Shown here in pieces: positions 18,061-27,483 of a stretch of 64,000 nucleotides of DNA. Both the position numbers and the translations under genes were made by a program. A model generated the notes under the pieces. The model searched no databases, was not told the DNA's origin, and saw nothing but the letters and a program-made list of their open reading frames with translations. The number at the start of each line of letters is the position of its first letter. The first letter of the stretch is position 1. The DNA lies in NCBI RefSeq assembly GCF_000812665.2, contig NZ_CP014327.1, positions 372,001 to 436,000 of the forward strand. The letters run 5' to 3'. The stretch comes from Falsihalocynthiibacter arcticus (GTDB lineage Bacteria; Pseudomonadota; Alphaproteobacteria; Rhodobacterales; Rhodobacteraceae).

Positions 18061-18158
18061 CGCGTGGGTTGGACTTGAACCAACGTCCCTGCTAATCAAA
18101 AGGCAAGTCGAATACACTCGCGGTAAAGAGCAGGTGCCCGCCTCTGGACCACCACGCG
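18061..18158 (-). tRNA. tRNA-like element upstream of the HEPN gene
   Basis: 98-nt element on the minus strand. The 7-bp acceptor stem is perfect (CGCGTGG/CCACGCG). The T arm is perfect: GTTGG, TTCAAGT, CCAAC. A D-like arm (GTCC/GCAC, one mismatch), an arm TGCTC/GAGTG with an unusual eight-base loop TTTACCGC, and a long variable-type arm CTTGC/GCAGG can be drawn. An alternative pairing CCTGCT/AGCAGG competes with the middle arms. CCA is not encoded (ACTA follows). The anticodon is unclear (UAC if the fold is right). It is either a degenerate tRNA or a tRNA mimic; its position 13 bases before a HEPN gene is suggestive. Confidence 0.6.
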
Positions 18159-18243
18159 AAAAAGTTTCTTTGCAATTTCACTTGGTCCCATAGCCCCTCT
18201 AAGTGGCGCCGTCTAGGTCTGTAGGGCTTTCTGCGGGTTCAAT

Positions 18244-18270
18244 GTGAACATAAGGGCGCTTATGCTCCTC
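18244..18270. other. dif-like XerCD site 3
   Basis: TGAACATAA, GGGCGC, TTATGCTCCTC. It shares the ATAA-NNNCGC-TTAT core with sites 1 and 2, 1.3 kb away, in the same orientation. It separates the HEPN module from the next gene. Confidence 0.5.
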
Positions 18271-18288
18271 AAGGCACAGGACCATCGT

Positions 18289-19695
18289 TCAAAAAAGCAG
18301 AAGGCCCAGGGAAACCAGCGTGCCCAGAGTGCCCAGTATGCTTGCTACCTTGAAGCCAGTACTGTTGTAGAGTCTGTCGGCAAGCCCTGGCGTTTTCCGA
18401 AGTATCAACATCATTCTTGCCGAACGTCCAAGGACCCTCACAACTTCATCTCGGCCCTGGATGATCGCGTCAGCCTTTGTAACCCCCGGCAAAGGGGGCG
18501 GTCCGGCCTGCAGCTCTTCCGTGAGGAACAGAACGTCCTCACGCATTTGATCTTGGAGTTCACCCTCAGTAATCGCTTTAAGCACAGAGTCGGCGTCTAC
18601 GATTTGTGCAAGGTCTTGGTCTGTAAGCTCTTTTACAGCTTGTTCTTGAAGAATTTTTCTGTTTTCTGCCACTACGGGGTGAGTAGCTCTGATACCTTGA
18701 GCACCTTCCCTTAAGCTGGTTACAAGAGCGTTGTTCTCGTCAGAGGGAGGCAGTTCTTCAGATGCAATTTTTGAGACTATGCTTCCGTGTGTGGAAGTGA
18801 AATCCATCTCAACACGTTGAGGATCATTAGAATAACGCAGAAGAGTTCGACGCAGTCTACGGATTTCGAGCGCGTTTTCATTTAGTCCATTTGTGGGATT
18901 GGCAAGGATATCATCAACCGCATCAGCCACCTGAGAAAGAGCTGCGCCAAGAAGGTCAGGCTTCGCGACCTCTATGGGCCGTACGCTGAATGTTCCAAGT
19001 TCGGGATTAGATACTAGCTCCTCGGAGAGGGGAAGCCGACGGCTGAGCTCTTCGGCGCCATCTAGGTCACTCTCGGTTTCGTCACCATTATCGTAAAAAT
19101 CCTGCCCGGGTGTTGGGCTCCAATCAAAAATACCTGTTTCATCCGTTATCGATTGGGCAACCTTTTCAATAAACTTGAAAGGATATTCATCGGAATACGC
19201 TTCCTCTAGCGCTCCAAGCGCCGTCTCGGAACTCCCAAAGACCCATTTGTAGCCACCCTCCGCCGATATGTATGGCAGTCTTTCGACCGGGTCTTCGTAG
19301 TTTGTGTAGAACCAATCTTTCATTTCCTCAGCAGCGGATTCAGCGTCAAAGTCTTCGGCGTTTTCATCTTCCATTTCGTCGATGTTGACTGAAAAGTTTG
19401 AAAGAACTTCGTGCCCGTTCGCAACGAGATTGGGCTCGTTTGCAAATCCCTGAGGGTACTCAGAGAAGGTCCAGACGAGCTCACCCAAGTTTTCGTGATC
19501 CAGTGCGGCCGACCATTCGGTCTCCGGGCCCATGTCGCGCTCTTGTGTCGACTGAACTTCCCAGTCGAGCTCATTGGCTTCGACCTGATGGATTGCGCCG
19601 GTTTCATTATGGCGAATACGTGCACTTCCTGTTGTCTCGATATGCATACGCGCCCTTGTTCTTCGGTGTCCAACGTCAAACTCAGCATCGGACAT
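18289..19695 (-). CDS. Unknown tail-anchored protein, divergent from the PLD helicase
   Basis: 468 residues from the ATG at 19695; a TTG four codons earlier is possible and neither has a strong ribosome site. No family recognised. The N-terminal 100 residues are a beta-rich soluble domain (ARIRHNETGAIHQVEANELD, ERDMGPETEW, LGELVWTFSEYP). The middle is acidic (a Glu/Asp-rich stretch near residues 100-120), followed by helical segments. The last about 20 residues (ASILGTLGTLVSLGLLLF) form one membrane helix, so the protein is probably tail-anchored with most of it in the cytoplasm. It is divergently transcribed from the helicase gene across 268 bases. Soluble sensor plus membrane tail is a common effector layout, but this is inference. 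Confidence 0.6.
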   Translation of the reverse strand: MSDAEFDVGHRRTRARMHIETTGSARIRHNETGAIHQVEANELDWEVQSTQERDMGPETEWSAALDHENLGELVWTFSEYPQGFANEPNLVANGHEVLSNFSVNIDEMEDENAEDFDAESAAEEMKDWFYTNYEDPVERLPYISAEGGYKWVFGSSETALGALEEAYSDEYPFKFIEKVAQSITDETGIFDWSPTPGQDFYDNGDETESDLDGAEELSRRLPLSEELVSNPELGTFSVRPIEVAKPDLLGAALSQVADAVDDILANPTNGLNENALEIRRLRRTLLRYSNDPQRVEMDFTSTHGSIVSKIASEELPPSDENNALVTSLREGAQGIRATHPVVAENRKILQEQAVKELTDQDLAQIVDADSVLKAITEGELQDQMREDVLFLTEELQAGPPPLPGVTKADAIIQGRDEVVRVLGRSARMMLILRKTPGLADRLYNSTGFKVASILGTLGTLVSLGLLLF

Positions 19696-19963
19696 TCCGG
19701 CGCTCAAGCCAACTAGGTTAACACATAAATTTTTGATATTGCGTCGTTAAGCGCGTGTATGTGATCTTGTTCTCTAAAACCGGAAGTAGTCTAGGCTCCT
19801 AATTTGGCCGTCAACCAGACGTGACATAATGGACCTTACGCGACATGTTTTGATCCAAAATCAAAATCTGCCCGCTGAACGGGTTATACGCCTCCCTTGC
19901 GCTTGCACCGCGATTGTTGTTCGTTGAAACTAAGTTTTCAAAACAATTTCAAAATGGAACTAA

Positions 19964-22900
19964 ATGATTAGCCTACCGAAATGGCTGCTAGCGCGCCCGA
20001 GAAAATTATCCATGACCTCCGATCCATTACTGGAGCCGGTGGAAGCAGCAGCTAGTTCGCATTCGGTTGGAACAAACATAGATAATCCAGTCATCGATAT
20101 CTATCGACCGCACATCCAATCTGGAGATTGTCTAATAGCTACCGGCTATCACGATTTTCTCTCGTCACTTTCAATACTACTGAGGGAACTACCTCAACTT
20201 CGAGCGACTAATCCTGCGGAACAAGTCAGAATTAGGATAGCCTTCGGGATCGACACCGGGAACACGTCCCGCATTGGACGCACAGTTCCAGTTAGCGAGG
20301 AAATGCGTCTTTACTGGCTAGCGAGGTCGGGCCTAAGGGTCGAAGATCATTCTGATCTCATGGCTGTGCTGGCACGTGAGGCGATAGCATCAGGGAAAAT
20401 ACAGATCCGCGTTTTTGACCCTGCTCTCGCAAAAGAATTGTATGGAATCTCTGGCGACCGTAGAATGCATGCCAAGATCGTCTCAAGTCCGCTCGGCGCG
20501 GTGGCAGGGTCAGCCAACTTCTCTCGTTCTGGGCTTTACAGAAACATTGAATACGCCGATGGATTAAGCTCTGGTTCACATGAACTCGAAGGAGAACGTC
20601 AAAAGGCAGCCGAGCAGATTTGGGAAGCAAGTGTTGATTGGACCAAAGAAGCTCTTGAAATCTTGGACAAACTCATTCGGCCGGTATCAGCTGAACTTGC
20701 TGTTGCTCGTACCATTGTCGAGCAAAAGGGTTTTGCGCCCTGGTTAAGTGGTGACCGAACAGAGATTACCGGCCATTCGCTCTACGACTATCAGCAAGAG
20801 CTAACCTACGAAGCTTCAGCAATCACCTATGAACACGGTATCGCGTTTGTAGAGGCGCCAACCGGATCGGGGAAGACTGAGATAGGCTGCCATTTAGGAG
20901 AAGTGCTTTCGGATACCTTTCGTGATGTGGTTCCCCCGTCGCCTGTCCACAACGTTTCGAGAAAGAACGCTGCAGTCATTGCTCCACCCCGTGTCGTTCC
21001 AAGCTGGGAAAAGAGCAAGACGAACGCTGTTACCGTCATCGCGAATAGCAGCCTTACAAAGAAAAGTCTAAGGGGTGTAGGGAGCGATGAACAGGATGGT
21101 CTGCGCCTCGATCAATTTGGTGTTTTGATTATCGATGAAAGCCACACTGTTACCCCAGGTTTCGAACAGGCATCACAGCGCGCCGCTGCAATTGAACTGG
21201 CTCCACCGAGCTGGAATGTGTGTTTGAGCGCCACTCTCCTTGGAAACCGTGATGTGGATTGGTTGTCCCACATGCAGGAGAAGAGAGCGTCGATTTTCAT
21301 GACGCCTGTATATATACAGCGAATGGGCGAACTCTTCGAACGTGAGGCCCAGAGATCCGTAGAAGATTTTGCGCTTGTCGACCAACTAACAGCCATCGAG
21401 GGCCCGGAGACCGCTCTTTCCCAATCTGCCAGGCGAGAACTGTCAGATATGATGGCGCCATTTCTGACCCGGAGACAAAGGCACTGTGTTGGCGAAGGCA
21501 ATGTTCCTGGTAGACAAACATATCCGGTGCTTCGGAGCCATGGGCGCCCAAAAAACTTGGCGGCGACTGCGGCTCAGATTGAACGTTTAGAAGAGGTGGC
21601 GACGCTTTGCCGGGAACTTGCTCCTGGATCGACAATTACAGCTGTCGAGCGCAGTCGTTTTGGCAATATTAGCACCCGTCGGAACACCCAGGATCAGCTC
21701 TACATTCGCAACCTACTGAACATTCTAAGGGCGAACTCTGCTCAAGCCGCCTGGGAAATGGAAAGAGGCGTCATAGGGAAATGGCTTCGGGATTTTGAAG
21801 CCAGGAATTCAATTAAAAAGAAGAAAAGTGATCCGGGTCAGCTAGAGTTGTTTGATGACTTGTCCCTTGATGATGCATCGACACCAAAATGCGATTCTCT
21901 TACCAAGATGCTGGGATCCAAACAGCTCAAGGACTTAGACCGCAAGCGCTATCGAGCCTGCGCCGATATCCAAAAAAGGAAAGATCGCGTAGTTTTCCTA
22001 GCCGAAAGGACCGATACTCTTGAGATCTTTGCCCAAGAGATGACCAAGTCGGGACATCACACGAATTATGTCGTGGGAAATCGCCCAAAGGGCGAAGTGA
22101 ACGCTCTCTCGGATTTGTATTGTGAAAATGCAGGGGCCTTTGAAAGGATCGCAAATGGTAGGAGTGTTGAATCTTACTTCCGCTCAGGAGGGCGAAGAGC
22201 GCCGAAAGGGCCTGCTTCCGTCTTTATGACCTATAAGATGGCTGAAGGGATCAATTTACAGTCAGGCGACACGCTGGTGTTGCTTGGTCTGACCTCCAAC
22301 CTCAAGGAATTAATACAGGGCCTCGGACGTATTGACAGGATCGACAGCCAATTCGACGAAGTAAACTATCATCTGATAGATTTCCCAGTGGGTCATTTTG
22401 CTTCAGACGAGAAAATTGCACAGCGTATTTCTAACTACCGGGCTTTGTCCGGCGAAGAGCTTACAGAGGTGCTCGATCAGCTGGAAGCTGAGGATACAGA
22501 GGCTATCCTTGAAAGCGTTATCTCGTATCTGCGTGCACCGAGGGTTCTCCGCTCTAACAATTATCATGACTTGTTGTCGAGATTGTCGAGGCAGATCCGC
22601 CCCGCTCCTCTGGCTGACGTTGCAAAAGCGAAGATCGAAGGAACTTGGGGAGCTGAACTTGCGCTTATTTCGGGTCGGGAAGCCTTTACAATGTTGCATC
22701 TGAAGGGGGCAGACAGCCACGGCAGCTTCCTACCTCCACGCTTACTTATGATCCAACAAAGCGTCTCTGAAGGGGCAGTGCTGGTTCGTGATCAAATTGT
22801 TTGTGCACAGCAGCTCGAAGTGGCCTACGAACGGACTCTAAGCCTGGGTCTCGAAAATGAAACGCCCACCCAAGCACAGATAACTGTAGCCCTAGCATCA

Positions 22901-23356
22901 TTGGCATCGCATGTTGATGAGCTGACTGAGTGGGACCTTCGGCCTTCGCGGCTTGAAAGCCTACTAAAAGCGCTCGCCGCTTTTCTTACTCGGCACAATC
23001 CCAAGTTAATCGTAAAAGCCGATCTCGGATCGGTCGACCAAGAACTTTTTGGACATTTATCCCTGCAAGGTCTCGAGATGATCGGCGAAAGTTGGGGGAG
23101 ACTGATTGATCCATTTTGGGAACAGGTTAAGCAAGAAGTTCGAACGAGTTTCGCTTATGAAGGCCTTCCTCAGGGATATATCGCGCTTGAACAAGTCCTT
23201 CAGAAGCTTGAGACTGACTACTTAAATCGCGACCTTATCCTTGAGAAAATGCTCAAAGTTCTTGAGGAAGCGGAACAAATCTCCGCAAGGCACGAAGCTG
23301 AGATAGCATCTCGGATTGCTGTTGCCTTCTTTTCCGCAGGTGCTGGAGAACACTGA
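19964..23356 (+). CDS. PLD nuclease-SNF2-type helicase fusion (defence candidate)
   Basis: 1130 residues. An N-terminal phospholipase D-like nuclease domain (residues about 40-220) has the HKD signature HAKIVSSPLGAVAGSANFSR (H169, K171, then GSANF). An SF2 helicase follows: Walker A APTGSGKT (298-305), DESH box (391-394), LSAT motif III (about 421), and QGLGRIDRID motif VI near residue 790, in SNF2-like style (KMAEGINLQSGDTLVLLGL). The C-terminal 250 residues are helical and unrecognised. Single-chain PLD-helicases occur in several anti-phage systems. Only one HKD half is present, so a dimer would be needed for catalysis. All visible motifs are intact. No strong ribosome site; ATG 20012 is an alternative start. 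Confidence 0.85.
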   Translation: MISLPKWLLARPRKLSMTSDPLLEPVEAAASSHSVGTNIDNPVIDIYRPHIQSGDCLIATGYHDFLSSLSILLRELPQLRATNPAEQVRIRIAFGIDTGNTSRIGRTVPVSEEMRLYWLARSGLRVEDHSDLMAVLAREAIASGKIQIRVFDPALAKELYGISGDRRMHAKIVSSPLGAVAGSANFSRSGLYRNIEYADGLSSGSHELEGERQKAAEQIWEASVDWTKEALEILDKLIRPVSAELAVARTIVEQKGFAPWLSGDRTEITGHSLYDYQQELTYEASAITYEHGIAFVEAPTGSGKTEIGCHLGEVLSDTFRDVVPPSPVHNVSRKNAAVIAPPRVVPSWEKSKTNAVTVIANSSLTKKSLRGVGSDEQDGLRLDQFGVLIIDESHTVTPGFEQASQRAAAIELAPPSWNVCLSATLLGNRDVDWLSHMQEKRASIFMTPVYIQRMGELFEREAQRSVEDFALVDQLTAIEGPETALSQSARRELSDMMAPFLTRRQRHCVGEGNVPGRQTYPVLRSHGRPKNLAATAAQIERLEEVATLCRELAPGSTITAVERSRFGNISTRRNTQDQLYIRNLLNILRANSAQAAWEMERGVIGKWLRDFEARNSIKKKKSDPGQLELFDDLSLDDASTPKCDSLTKMLGSKQLKDLDRKRYRACADIQKRKDRVVFLAERTDTLEIFAQEMTKSGHHTNYVVGNRPKGEVNALSDLYCENAGAFERIANGRSVESYFRSGGRRAPKGPASVFMTYKMAEGINLQSGDTLVLLGLTSNLKELIQGLGRIDRIDSQFDEVNYHLIDFPVGHFASDEKIAQRISNYRALSGEELTEVLDQLEAEDTEAILESVISYLRAPRVLRSNNYHDLLSRLSRQIRPAPLADVAKAKIEGTWGAELALISGREAFTMLHLKGADSHGSFLPPRLLMIQQSVSEGAVLVRDQIVCAQQLEVAYERTLSLGLENETPTQAQITVALASLASHVDELTEWDLRPSRLESLLKALAAFLTRHNPKLIVKADLGSVDQELFGHLSLQGLEMIGESWGRLIDPFWEQVKQEVRTSFAYEGLPQGYIALEQVLQKLETDYLNRDLILEKMLKVLEEAEQISARHEAEIASRIAVAFFSAGAGEH

Positions 23357-23709
23357 TAGCAACGAAAATTGCCCTCCAAGTCTCTCCAAGCTGGAATAGC
23401 CCTGTCGCCTTCGAACGAAAGGTGGCTTAAACGAGCACTTGGGGTGGCCCGAAAGCGCGACAGGTCCACCTCTGCCGAAGACGCGCAAAATGGGTTTCTA
23501 CATCGATGCCAACGAGATGTCGGCACACCTCTGCGGATGCGGCCCCGAGCCTTGTCTCGGTAGATAGGCAATACAATCGACCTGGCACACAGTGCAGACC
23601 CGCCATTGAGTGATCCATCTCGGCGCCATCCAAAAATGAAGTCTTTGCCCATCAAAATAATAAAATTTCAACAAATTGAAGCGTAAGGATTACATTTGGA
23701 GAGTGTAAA
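23357..23709. other. Intergenic region before hipBA
   Basis: No gene recognised. The last 60 bases are AT-rich and contain repeated TTACA/TGTAA words (ATTACATTTGG, GTGTAAAATG), which probably include the hipBA promoter and operator. Confidence 0.4.
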
Positions 23710-24060
23710 ATGATAATCAGACTTTACAAAATGATTAAAAATGGTAAAAATGTAACTTATGATTATCAAAAAGTGAGTGAAGAGATGGACCTTCTGGAAC
23801 TTGGCGAGCTCGTGAGAGCTGCACGCAAAGAGAAAAAAATGACGCAAGAAACCCTCTCCATGATCTCAGGTGTCAGTCGTCCAACCATCTCAGCGTTTGA
23901 GAAGGGCGGCATGTTTGACATGAATTTTTCAACCGTACAGAAGTTAGTCGAAGGTGTTGGGTTAACGTTAAGGGCAGCGACAGCAAATCGGGGGCGCCCA
24001 ACCTACGAAGAGCTGATGGAAGAGAAAGGCAATGGGTATGACACTTCAAGTGTGGGTTAA
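23710..24060 (+). CDS. hipB: HipB-like antitoxin (HTH repressor)
   Basis: Up to 116 residues. The helix-turn-helix of the Xre/HTH_3 type spans LGELVRAARKEKKMTQETLS and ISGVSRPTISAFEKG. A second ATG at 23785 (MDLLELGEL) is closer to the family's usual start and would leave the repeated ACTTTACAAAATG/GTAAAAATGTAAC words upstream as operators; the first ATG has GGAGAG seven bases upstream. It overlaps hipA by 29 bases. Antitoxins of this type bind their own promoter together with HipA. Confidence 0.88.
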   Translation: MIIRLYKMIKNGKNVTYDYQKVSEEMDLLELGELVRAARKEKKMTQETLSMISGVSRPTISAFEKGGMFDMNFSTVQKLVEGVGLTLRAATANRGRPTYEELMEEKGNGYDTSSVG

Positions 24061-25288
24061 TGACAGCAAAGTAGGGACGCTTGATCGCCACGGTTCTGGG
24101 ACCACATTTGTTTACGATCAGGGAGTGCAACCCTCAAATGCAATCTCTCTAAACATGCCGGTTCGAACGGCATCCTATGATCATCCATATGGGTTACTCC
24201 CCGTCTTCGACACAAATATGCCTGAGGGCCTACTGCTCGATAACCTACGCCGGGAACTTTCCAAAGCTTACGGCCACGCGGATGCATACGACATTCTATC
24301 AGAAACGGGTAAAAACCAGATTGGTCGGGTCCGAGTCTTGAAGGCCGGTGAAGAACCACAAAGAAAACCAAGCATACGCTCAATTCAAGAGGTCCTTGAG
24401 GCTGAAGCGACGGAAGCGTTTGTAACCGATATGTTTAGGAAATATGGTCTTCGTTCCGGCGTGTCTGGTGCAATGCCAAAGGTCCTCTTGGAGGAGGAGG
24501 TTGATAGTTTCTTTGATCCAGAAAAACAAAGGATCACGATTGAAACTCAAGACTATATTCTAAAATTTGATGCCGCCGACTACCCCGGCTTGTCACTCAA
24601 TGAATATCACTGCCTAAAAGTTGCCCGGTTAGCTGGTAATAAAACTGCTGAATGCTATCTGGGTAAGCATGGGAGAACGCTTGCCGTACAACGCTTCGAT
24701 AACCTGGATGGTCATCGAAGTGGTTTCGAAGATCTCGCATCCCTAAATGCAATGACGTCCGAAGAGAAATATAGTGGGACAATCGAGAAAGCCCTATTCG
24801 CTACTATCAAGAATTTCTCAGCCGAGAATGCCAAGCAAAATTTAAATGAGCTTTACCGCCAGATTGTCACGAGCATCGCATTGCGAAATGGTGATGCTCA
24901 CCTGAAGAACTATGCTGTACTATTTGATGACGCCGAAAAGGGTCCATTTACCTTAGCGCCGGCTTACGACATCGTCACGACTAAAGCCTATATCGCGTCG
25001 GACATGATGGCGGCAACCTATGGCGGGAGTAAGCGTTGGCCCAAGCCAAAAGCCGTGGAGCAGATGGCGATCCGAGCAATGCTCACATCGCAGCAAGCCA
25101 AGGCTATCATATCCGAGGTAGGTGCGGCTGTAAAAGAAGCTATGCCCGCCATGATTGAAGACTTCAAACGTTTCGAGATGCTGGAAGTCGGCTTGCGAGT
25201 CGCAGCTTGCTGGAATGAAGGGGTGACGGAATCTCTTGGCATGGATCCAATTGATTTTGATTACATGACCGACGAACGTTCATCCTGA
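24032..25288 (+). CDS. hipA: HipA-like serine/threonine kinase toxin
   Basis: 418 residues, usual for HipA; phosphorylates a translation factor (glutamyl-tRNA synthetase in E. coli) to halt growth. The N-terminal subdomain (LNMPVR...MPEGLLLDNLR) and the core both match. Visible: P-loop-like SGVSGAMPK (142-150), ILKFD with the ATP-binding Lys (about 178), catalytic loop NGDAHLKNY (D288, N293), and metal-binding D313 in AYDIVTT. All catalytic residues are present, so it should be active. It follows hipB with overlapping frames. Confidence 0.93.
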   Translation: MGMTLQVWVNDSKVGTLDRHGSGTTFVYDQGVQPSNAISLNMPVRTASYDHPYGLLPVFDTNMPEGLLLDNLRRELSKAYGHADAYDILSETGKNQIGRVRVLKAGEEPQRKPSIRSIQEVLEAEATEAFVTDMFRKYGLRSGVSGAMPKVLLEEEVDSFFDPEKQRITIETQDYILKFDAADYPGLSLNEYHCLKVARLAGNKTAECYLGKHGRTLAVQRFDNLDGHRSGFEDLASLNAMTSEEKYSGTIEKALFATIKNFSAENAKQNLNELYRQIVTSIALRNGDAHLKNYAVLFDDAEKGPFTLAPAYDIVTTKAYIASDMMAATYGGSKRWPKPKAVEQMAIRAMLTSQQAKAIISEVGAAVKEAMPAMIEDFKRFEMLEVGLRVAACWNEGVTESLGMDPIDFDYMTDERSS

Positions 25289-25503
25289 CGTCGACAATCT
25301 TCAAATGGATACGCTCGAATTTTCAATTAAAGGTGGCCCTATGCGGCCACCAGTCGCTTTTCGTGGGAATGGCTGCATGTGATTTAGCATATTCTCCGCA
25401 CCAACTGTCTAAATTCCGCTGTGCTAGAACTGCAGGAATGTCCACAAGCCTGATTTGCAGTGCAGGCCTCCAACTCCTTCGGTAAGCGCTGCTTTGGTCC
25501 CAC

Positions 25504-27075
25504 CTATGCGGCGTAGTTCCACGGTAGCAGCTGCTCGATGTGCTTCTGCTTATGTCCGTTGACTATGGCTGTGAGGACGCTGGTCAGGTAGCTGTGCGGT
25601 TCGATTTTGTTCAGTTTGCAGGTCTCGATCAGCGACGCGAGCATGGCCCAGTTTTGTGCGCCAGCGTCGTGACCCGCGAAGAGCGCGTTCTTTCTTTGCA
25701 GGGCGATGGGGCGGATTGTGCGTTCTACGGCGTTGCTGTCCATCTCGATGCGACCGTCGGTCAGGAACAAGATCAGGCCATCCCAGTATTTGGCGATGTA
25801 TTTGAGCGCTGCGCCAGTTGGAGATTTGGCAGAGACCTGCGTTCTTGTGTGATCCAGCCATATTTTGAAGGTCGCTACTTTTGGCGCAGATTTTTGCTGT
25901 CGCATCGCTAAGCGTTCCTCAGCGGATTGACCTCGGACTTGGCCTTCGATCCGGTAGAGGACTGCGATCTGTTTGAGACCCTCCTCGGCGATGGGGGCCA
26001 CGTTATTATGGGTCAACTCATAGAGTTTGCGTCGTGCATGAGCCCAGCAATACGCCAGTTGGATCGGGGCATTGTCCCGCAAATTAAGCACGCGGTTGTA
26101 TCCGGCATAACCGTCCACTTGCAGGATGCCACCAAAGCCCTGCAAAATCTCGGTTGCGTATTTGCCGGATCGTCCTGGCGCATAAGTAAAGGCCACCCCG
26201 GGTGCTTCTGGCCCATTCCAAGCGCGATCATCGCGGGCGAGCGCCCAGAAGTAACCTTTCTTGGTTCTACCTCGCCCAGGGTCGAGCACCGGCGCCGGCG
26301 TCTCATCCATAAACAGTTTTGTGGATCTCTTGAGGTGTGCCAGCAGAGCGTCATGGACAGGCTTCAGTTCATGCGCGGCTTTCCCAACCCAGAATGCCAG
26401 TGTTGATCGGTCGATATCAACGCCTTGCCGTGCATAGATTTGTGACTGACGATACAATGGCAGATGATCGGCATATTTGGACACAATCACACTGGCAATG
26501 GTGGCCTCAGTCGGCATGCCGCCTTCGATCAGGCGTGGTTTGGCAGGTGCTTGGACAATGCCTGCCTCGCAGTCACGGCAGGCATATTTGGGGCGGCGTG
26601 TGACAATGACGCGGAACTGCGCGGGCACGATGTCTAGGCGTTCGCTGACATCTTCACCTATGATGTGGCGCTCAGCGCCGCAGCCACAGATCGTGCTGTC
26701 GGGTGCAAAAACCTCTTCAACACGCGGCAGATGTTTTGGCAGCACACCACGCCCTTTGGGTGGCTTCGTCGCGCCTGCTGTCTTTGGCGGGTCAATCGCT
26801 ACGTCCTCAGCATGGACGACAGCCATGGCTGTTTCGATGTCCTCCAACGCGAGGTGATATTGATCCGGATCGCCTTTCTCGGACTTCGCCCCGTAGAGCG
26901 CCCGCTTGAAGTCAGTCAACAGCTTCTCGAGGCGAATGATGCGGTATTCCTTGCGTTGGATGATGCCGTCACGCTCGGTAAGGGTCGTATTCTGCGCACT
27001 GATATGGGCCTCGGCGGCCGCCAAAAGTGCTTTGAGCGCATCGATATCGTCAGGAAGATCAGTGGCGGATGTCAT
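25504..27075 (-). CDS. tnpC: IS66 transposase TnpC
   Basis: 523 residues, full length. N-terminal leucine-rich helix (LAAAEAHISAQNTTLTERDG), zinc-finger region ICGCGAE...YACRDCEAG, and the DDE core with DETPAP, a VDGYAGYN block and a C-terminal NAVERTIRPIALQRKNALF segment. All usual IS66 blocks are visible without frameshift. Confidence 0.95.
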   Translation of the reverse strand: MTSATDLPDDIDALKALLAAAEAHISAQNTTLTERDGIIQRKEYRIIRLEKLLTDFKRALYGAKSEKGDPDQYHLALEDIETAMAVVHAEDVAIDPPKTAGATKPPKGRGVLPKHLPRVEEVFAPDSTICGCGAERHIIGEDVSERLDIVPAQFRVIVTRRPKYACRDCEAGIVQAPAKPRLIEGGMPTEATIASVIVSKYADHLPLYRQSQIYARQGVDIDRSTLAFWVGKAAHELKPVHDALLAHLKRSTKLFMDETPAPVLDPGRGRTKKGYFWALARDDRAWNGPEAPGVAFTYAPGRSGKYATEILQGFGGILQVDGYAGYNRVLNLRDNAPIQLAYCWAHARRKLYELTHNNVAPIAEEGLKQIAVLYRIEGQVRGQSAEERLAMRQQKSAPKVATFKIWLDHTRTQVSAKSPTGAALKYIAKYWDGLILFLTDGRIEMDSNAVERTIRPIALQRKNALFAGHDAGAQNWAMLASLIETCKLNKIEPHSYLTSVLTAIVNGHKQKHIEQLLPWNYAA

Positions 27076-27129
27076 GGGTGTTTGATACCAAAAACCGCAC
27101 CAAACTACCCGCCTAAAGCACCACCCGAG

Positions 27130-27483
27130 TCATTCTGCCGCAGCCGGTGGGCGGGTCTCCAATGCAGTCACGCGACGCCAATCGAGCCCCGCAAACAGCG
27201 TCTCAAATTGAGCCGGATCAAGCCGCAAAACGCCATCCTTGATGGCGGGCCATTTGAACGCATTCTGCTCAAGCCGCTTGTACGCCATGACCAGGCCGGT
27301 TCCGTCCCACCAGATCATCTTGAGGCGATCCGCCCGTTTAGCACGGAAGACATAGACCGCGCCATCAAAGGGCTTCTTGTGCAAATGGCTCTGCACCAGC
27401 GCGGCCAAACCGTCATGGCCTTTACGAAAGTCGACAGGTTTGGTCGCGACAAAGATCTGCACGCCATGCGACGGATGGATCAC
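27130..27483 (-). CDS. tnpB: IS66 accessory protein TnpB
   Basis: 117 residues. VDFRKGHDGLAALVQ and YVFRAKRADRLKMIWWDGTG are the conserved blocks of IS66 Orf2/TnpB. Required for IS66 transposition; biochemical role unclear. Overlaps tnpA by four bases. Confidence 0.95.
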   Translation of the reverse strand: MIHPSHGVQIFVATKPVDFRKGHDGLAALVQSHLHKKPFDGAVYVFRAKRADRLKMIWWDGTGLVMAYKRLEQNAFKWPAIKDGVLRLDPAQFETLFAGLDWRRVTALETRPPAAAE

